A program made the translations under genes and the position numbers. DNA of 64,000 nt, taken from contig CAUJNA010003817.1 in NCBI GenBank assembly GCA_963377175.1, positions 322,457 to 386,456 on the forward strand, read 5' to 3'. The notes under the pieces are model-generated. The model had not been told where the DNA came from. It saw nothing but the letters and a program-made list of their open reading frames with translations, and made no database searches. Below are positions 59,915 to 64,000 of the stretch, piece by piece (positions within the stretch are counted from its first letter, which is position 1; each line of letters opens with the position of its first letter). Source of the DNA: Effrenium voratum (lineage: Eukaryota; Sar; Dinophyceae; Suessiales; Symbiodiniaceae).

Positions 59915-61510
59915 TCTCCACAATGATCCGTCTCGGACTAGAATATGTTTTTTTATCAGGAGAGGCGCTCGCCGGGTTGAAGGTGGAAAGATCCGTCTCG
60001 GACCTGAAATAAAGGTCTCCTAGGTAGTGGCGCTCATCGGGCTGGAATCGGAAAGGTCCGTCTCCACAATGATGCGTCTCGGACTAGAATATGTTTTTTT
60101 AATCCTCAGGAGAGGCGCTCACCGGGCTGGAGGTGGAAAGACCCGTCTCGGACCTGGGGATATAGGTCTCCTAGGTAGTGGCGCTCACCAACCTGGCGTC
60201 GGGAAGATCCGTCTCGGACCGGTGATTTTAATTCTTACTCTAAGGAGAGGCGCTCACCGGGCTGGGGTCTGAAAGATCCGTCTCGGAGCAGGGGTTTTAA
60301 TTCTTACTCTAAGGAGAGGCGCTCACCGGGCTGGAGGTGGGAAGATCCGTCTCGGAGCAGGGGTTTTAATTCTTACTCTAAGGAGAGGCGATCACCGGGC
60401 TGGAGGTGGGAAGATCCGTCTCGGAGCAGGGGTTTTAATTCTTACTCTAAGGAGAGGCGCTCACCGGGCTGGGGTCGGGAAGATCCGTCTCGGAGCAGGG
60501 GTTTTAATTCTTACTCTAAGGAGAGGCGCTCACCGGGCTGGGGTCGGGAAGATCCGTCTCGGAGCAGGGGTTTTAATTCTTACTCTAAGGAGAGGCGCTC
60601 ACCGGGCTAAAGTCGGGAAGATCCGTCTCGGAGCAGGGGTTTTAGTTCTTACTCTAAGGAGAGGCGCTCACCGGGCTGGGGTCGGGAAGATCCGTCTCGG
60701 AGCAGGGGTTTTAATTCTTACTCTAAGGGGGGGCTGGGGTCGGGAAGATGAGTCTCGGAGCAGGGGTTTTAATTCTTACTCTAAGGAGAGGCGCTCACCG
60801 GGCTGGGGTCGGGAAGATCCGTCTCGGACCTGGGAATATAAGCGGCGCTCACCGGGCTGGAGGCGGAAAGGTCCGTCTCGCCGATGATCCGTCTCTCCAC
60901 AATGATCCGTCTCGCCGATGATCCGTCTCTCCACAATGATCCGTCTCGCCGATGATCTCTCCACAATGATCCGTCTCGCCGATGATCCGTCTCTCCACAA
61001 TGATCCGTCTCGCCGATGATCCGTCTCTCCACAATGATCCGTCTCGCCGATGATCCGTCTCTCCACAATGATCCGTCTCGCCGATGATCCGTCTCTCCGC
61101 AATGATCCGTCCCGCCGATGATCCGTCTCTCCACAATGATCCGTCTCGGGGATTTCTTGCTCTCAGGAGAGGCGCTCACCGGGCTGGGGTCGGGAAGATC
61201 CGTCTCGGAGCAGGGGCTTTAATTCTTACTCTAAGGAGAGCGCTCACCGGGCTGGGGTCTGAACGCTCACCGGGCTGGGGTCTGAAAGATCCGTCTCGGA
61301 GCAGGGGTTTTAGTTCTTACTCTAAGGAGAGGCGCTCACCGGGCTGGGGTCGGGAAGATCCGTCTCGGACCGGGATTTTAATTCTTACTCTAAGGAGCTC
61401 ACCGGGCTGGGGTCGGGAAGATCCGTCTCGGACCATGATATATTCTTACTCTTTGGAGAGGCGCTCACCGGGCTGGGGTCGGGAAGATCCGTCTCGGGGA
61501 TCCTTCTCGG
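59915..61510 (+). repeat. 69-bp tandem array
   Basis: About 18-20 units of 69 bp around AGGAGAGGCGCTCACCGGGC, then GGGAAGATCCGTCTCGGAGC and a TTTTAATTCTTACTCTA tail. The first few units (59.92-60.23 kb) are diverged. The period is clear at 60241, 60310 and 60379. Units at 16.8-17.0 kb have the opposite sense, and further units lie at 61.75-62.05 kb. Confidence 0.9.
60880..61145 (+). repeat. 34-bp sub-array inside the 69-bp array
   Basis: About eight units of GATGATCCGTCTCTCCACAA followed by TGATCCGTCTCGCC. It is an amplified piece of the GATCCGTCTCG word of the 69-bp unit. Confidence 0.9.
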
Positions 61511-61656
61511 GTAGAGGGAGGAAAATGAATTCCCAAAAGGCACTCACCCGAAATGATGATCCGCGCCCGAGCCAGGTCGCAGGATTGACGAAGGGGACGT
61601 GTTAGTTTCTGACACATGCTTGGGTGCAAATCCTGTCCGGCAGTGACCCCGCATTA

Positions 61657-61730
61657 GGCCCGCGAGGAATCGAGCCCGCGGTCTGCAGGCTTCAGAGCTG
61701 CAGCGCCTCTTCCAATTGAGCTATGGATCC
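61657..61730 (-). pseudogene. tRNA-like sequence 1
   Basis: The minus strand starts GGATCCATAGCTCAATTGGA (A-box and D-arm like) and ends with GGGCTCGATTCC (B-box like); a CTGCAG...CTGCAG pair sits where the anticodon arm would be. The acceptor and T-stem pairs are poor, so this is a degenerate tRNA or tRNA-derived sequence, possibly Gln-like (CTCTGAA loop). Confidence 0.4.
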
Positions 61731-61744
61731 TTGCTACTTGGATT

Positions 61745-62050
61745 TCTTCCCAAGAGAGGCGCTCACCGGGCTGGAGGCGATAAGATCCGTCTCGGGGATT
61801 TCTTGCTCCCAGGAGAGGCGCTCACCGGGCTGGAGGCGATAAGATCCGTCTCGGACCTGGGAATTTAAGTCTTTTAAGGAGAGGCGCTCACCGGGCTGGA
61901 GGCGATAAGATCCGTCTCGGAGATTTCTCGTTCCTAGGAGAGGCGCTCACCGGGTTGGAGGCTGGAAGATCCGTCTCGGGGATTTCTTGCTCCCAGGAGA
62001 GGCTGACCGGGTTGGAGGCTGGAAGATCCGTCTCTCAGCGATGATCAGTC
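61745..62050 (+). repeat. 69-bp-family repeats, second block
   Basis: Five diverged units with GGCGATAAGATCCGTCTCGG, separated from the main array by tRNA-like sequence 1. Confidence 0.8.
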
Positions 62051-62111
62051 TCGACTCAAGGAAGAAAAAAGAATTCCCAAGGGCACTCGCCTGCGAAAAT
62101 GATCCGCACCC

Positions 62112-62176
62112 GGGAGGAATCGAGCCCGCGGTCTGCAAGCTTCAGAGCTGCTGCAGAGCCTCTTCCAATTGAGGTA
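62112..62176 (-). pseudogene. tRNA-like sequence 2
   Basis: Close relative of tRNA-like sequence 1 (GGTCCATACCTCAATTGGAA and GGGCTCGATTCC) with an insertion in the anticodon arm. It lies 10 bp beyond the end of the major capsid fragment. Confidence 0.4.
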
Positions 62177-62186
62177 TGGACCCTTA

Positions 62187-62655
62187 CTAGTCAAGCACGG
62201 AGACTCCCGTGCCAGAGAGCGTCACCAGCTGATAGGCTATCAGGTGGATGAACACGTCCGTCATCGTGCCGTCGAGCGCCTTGAAAGTGAACCGAGCCAG
62301 GTCGCCCGAGCGAGTGCTGACATCTTGGGCACGCGCTCTGTCGGGAAGCCCGCGATGAAGCTGTGGCGCAGGTAGCCAGCGCGGTCGATGTCGATGTTGC
62401 GCACCGTGTCATCGGAGGAAGTGGAAGTGCTCCGAAGCTCCCTAAGGTTGCTCATCTGCGACTCCAGGAGCACCGTGGACTGCTGCGTGTGCACCGTAGC
62501 TGAACACGAGCGATGAAGGACTCTACCAGCGCAGAGTCCAGGACGACCTGGGAGGCCAGAACTCGGACGTTCTGGATCTCAAAGTCGGTGCTCAGCGTGG
62601 CTCCCGCCGGGGCTCGAACCGCAGCGCTGTCGTCGCGTCCGCGAACTCGATCTCT
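62187..62655 (-). pseudogene. Major capsid protein 3' fragment
   Basis: The minus strand reads LSTDFEIQNVRVLASQVVLD and SALVESF, then after a deletion DDTVRNIDIDRAGYLRHSFI and RSGDLARFTFKALDGTMTDV to GTGVSVLD and a stop, matching the gene at 41.47 kb. At least two frame changes and a deletion of about 200 bp are visible. It is a separate, older copy. Confidence 0.85.
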
Positions 62656-62659
62656 ATAG

Positions 62660-62950
62660 TAGTAAGGAAAGACTGCTTATAGTAACCTAATTATTTGGGA
62701 TTTTTGGTCCCAAAACAGCCAAATTCTTCAACCCGCTGAACGTTTTTCCGATGTCACCGGTCAATGTCACCGCTCCGTTTTTGGTGCAAAAAGCGCTGAA
62801 AACGGAGAACTCCGAAAAGTGCGTTTTTTTGTGTCCGGCGTCAAAAGTGCAGCCTGGGCCTCCAAATTCGCTCGTTTTCCGCCGAAAACCTGCTCCAGGT
62901 GTTTGCAGTGCTCCGAAATCCGTATTCTGCCTCGAAAAACCTGCGAATTC
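62660..62950. other. No supported gene
   Basis: Open frames exist on both strands but show no domain. TTTTTGGT-CCAAAA words recur. Confidence 0.4.
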
Positions 62951-62954
62951 CAGC

Positions 62955-63168
62955 CCGCCGAGCTTGTCACCGCCGAAGTCACCGGTCTCTAACACGTCAG
63001 CCCGCCGAGGCACAGCCCAGAGTCAGCCAGTGTCTGACGCGGCAGCCCGCCGAGGTGCTCCCTGGTAACGCGTCAGCCCGCTGAGGTTCTTCCACGTAAC
63101 GCGTCAGCCCGCCGAGCTTGTCACCGCCGAAGTCACCGGTCTCTAACACGTCAGCCCGCCGAGGACCG
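62955..63168. repeat. ACGCGTCAGCCCGCCGAGG repeats
   Basis: Five to six spaced copies of CGTCAGCCCGCCGAGG. A longer unit, CTTGTCACCGCCGAAGTCAC plus CGGTCTCTAACACGTCAGC, occurs at about 62.96 and 63.12 kb. Confidence 0.75.
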
Positions 63169-63238
63169 GGGAGGAATCGAACCTCCGAAACGTCGCTACG
63201 TAGAGCAACGCAACGCCTAAACCATCTCACCATGGGCT
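63168..63238 (-). pseudogene. tRNA-like sequence 3
   Basis: The minus strand has a D-arm-like GGTGAGATGGTTTAGGCG, a six-base anticodon-type stem CGTTGC/GCGACG with an eight-base loop, and a perfect T-arm GGAGGTTCGATTCCTCC. The acceptor ends do not pair and the loop is one base too long, so it is probably a tRNA remnant or tRNA-derived element. Confidence 0.4.
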
Positions 63239-63239
63239 C

Positions 63240-63954
63240 TCGCTACCTGTCCAAAACGGCGCTTTTTGGCCCAAAAACGGTCTCTCACCCCGATGTCACC
63301 GCTTCGTCACCGCTCTCTTTTGGGGCCGAAAAGTGCGCAAAAGGCTTGGAAAAGCGAGTTCAGCACGGGAAGTTGAATTGAGGGTTATTTCCCCTCAATC
63401 GCATTCCTGCCAGCATGCTTGTCTGGGCAAGGTTGGTTCAGGTCTCGTCATGTCCCAAACGTTTTTTGACCGAAATTATCGGTTAATTCATCGTATCATG
63501 TTTAGTGGCCGAGCCTCCGGCAACTCTGTAGAGGTCTTGGTTGCTGAAGGAGCTCAAACGGTGAGCTCCTTCAAATTCGCAGGTCGGGTGTTGCGCTGGC
63601 GTTCGCCTGAGAATTTGCAGATTCTCACTGTTTGAGAAACTGCTGAAAAGTCTTCTAAAGAGAGGCTCCGGGAATGTAGGGATTACCTACGTTGAACTCC
63701 CCCCAAAGTTTGATTCAGAGAGCTTCAACACAAGTGGCACCAGTTCAACACTGGTGCCACCAACTACGAAGCAGTGTCCGGTTATTTCGGCCACTGCGCC
63801 GAAGAGGGGTTGGTACCAACAAGCGGTGACGCCTGTGAGGGAGGTGTGTCACAAACAAACACACTACCCCGAATCACATCTCCGAACAGCCGGAATGCCA
63901 CGAGTACAACACTTCTGCGTTACGAAATCGTATAACACCTACTCCTAAGAAAAC
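63240..63954. other. Fibre upstream region, second copy
   Basis: Non-coding and hairpin-rich: TTGAGGG/CCCTCAA (63379), TTGACCGA/TCGGTTAA (63466), the 112-bp segment (63544-63655), GGCACCAG/CTGGTGCC (63737) and TTGGTACCAA (63811). From 63.76 kb it follows the sequence upstream of the fibre gene at 55.9 kb with small gaps. Confidence 0.7.
63544..63655. repeat. 112-bp repeat shared with 55391-55502
   Basis: CTGAAGGAGCTCAAACGGTG to CTGCTGAAAAGTCTTC, identical by eye in both copies. A third, shortened copy begins at 52841. Confidence 0.85.
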
Positions 63955-64000
63955 ATGTTTGAAGGACCTGTCACGGGCAACATCCCGGAGGTCCTGGACA
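63955..64000 (+). CDS. Fibre-like protein, start of a further copy (runs off window)
   Basis: The ATG at 63955 and 46 bases match the fibre genes at 21139 and 55893 (MFEGPVTGNIPEVLD), preceded by the same CTCCTAAGAAAAC leader. The rest lies outside the window. Confidence 0.8.
   Translation, partial: MFEGPVTGNIPEVLD

Noticed and set aside
59204..59926. 240-codon plus-strand ORF opposite the unknown minus-strand gene
   Set aside because: Begins in the methyltransferase scrap and then reads an Arg/Gln-rich shadow; the minus frame has a more protein-like composition.
34725..61510. CRISPR-like arrays
   Set aside because: Units are contiguous tandems with no unique spacers, no cas genes, and a eukaryotic setting.
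60776..61605. Open frames across the 69-bp and 34-bp arrays
   Set aside because: They encode only RRIIVERRIIGETDHCG-like repeats and reflect the tandem DNA.

Overview
This window looks like dinoflagellate nuclear DNA. The evidence is a LINE with its own cytosine methyltransferase, a second retroelement with a PPC-type methyltransferase domain, very long simple repeats, and a host-type gene split into short exons. The organism is inferred; no species marker is visible. The main content is a broken-up, integrated DNA virus or Polinton-like element, later hit by at least three kinds of mobile DNA.

Layout: 1-8.6 kb is host-like, with microsatellites (including about 650 bp of pure GT) and probable minus-strand exons of a membrane transporter. 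8.6-14.9 kb is a frameshifted reverse-transcriptase retroelement (minus) with a zinc-finger gag-like ORF, a methyltransferase-like domain, RT and RNase H, plus a second RNase H remnant. 14.9-34.0 kb is virus-like block A: a Cys/His-repeat protein, a packaging ATPase, a 5' scrap of a minor capsid gene, a methyltransferase remnant, a coiled-coil ORF, a fibre gene and an integrase. Its fibre gene is split at 22.4/32.0 kb by a 9.6-kb LINE flanked by a 15-bp target duplication, so the two fibre pieces were one gene. 34.2-36.0 kb holds hairpins, two copies of the SSU rRNA 5' end and a tandem array. 36.5-45.3 kb is block B, the best preserved: ATPase pieces, minor capsid, AT-hook protein, two small structural-type ORFs, major capsid protein, methyltransferase, an unknown ORF and a helicase. 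The helicase is cut by a foldback element, which is itself cut by a nearly intact Copia element (45.8-52.8 kb). 52.8-64 kb is block C: hairpin-rich repeats, a nearly full fibre gene, DNA polymerase B scraps, an unknown ORF, 69-bp and 34-bp arrays, tRNA-like sequences, a major capsid fragment and the start of another fibre gene.

Together the virus-like genes form the core set of a Polinton, Polinton-like virus or small relative: protein-primed-type DNA polymerase, integrase, helicase, packaging ATPase, and major and minor capsid proteins, with fibre and methyltransferase accessories. Most are frameshifted or duplicated in pieces, so this is an endogenous, decayed element. The least explained signal is the dense set of short hairpins between these genes. 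Within several families the stem sequence changes but pairing is kept, and in some duplicated stretches a palindrome has changed length at a fixed position.
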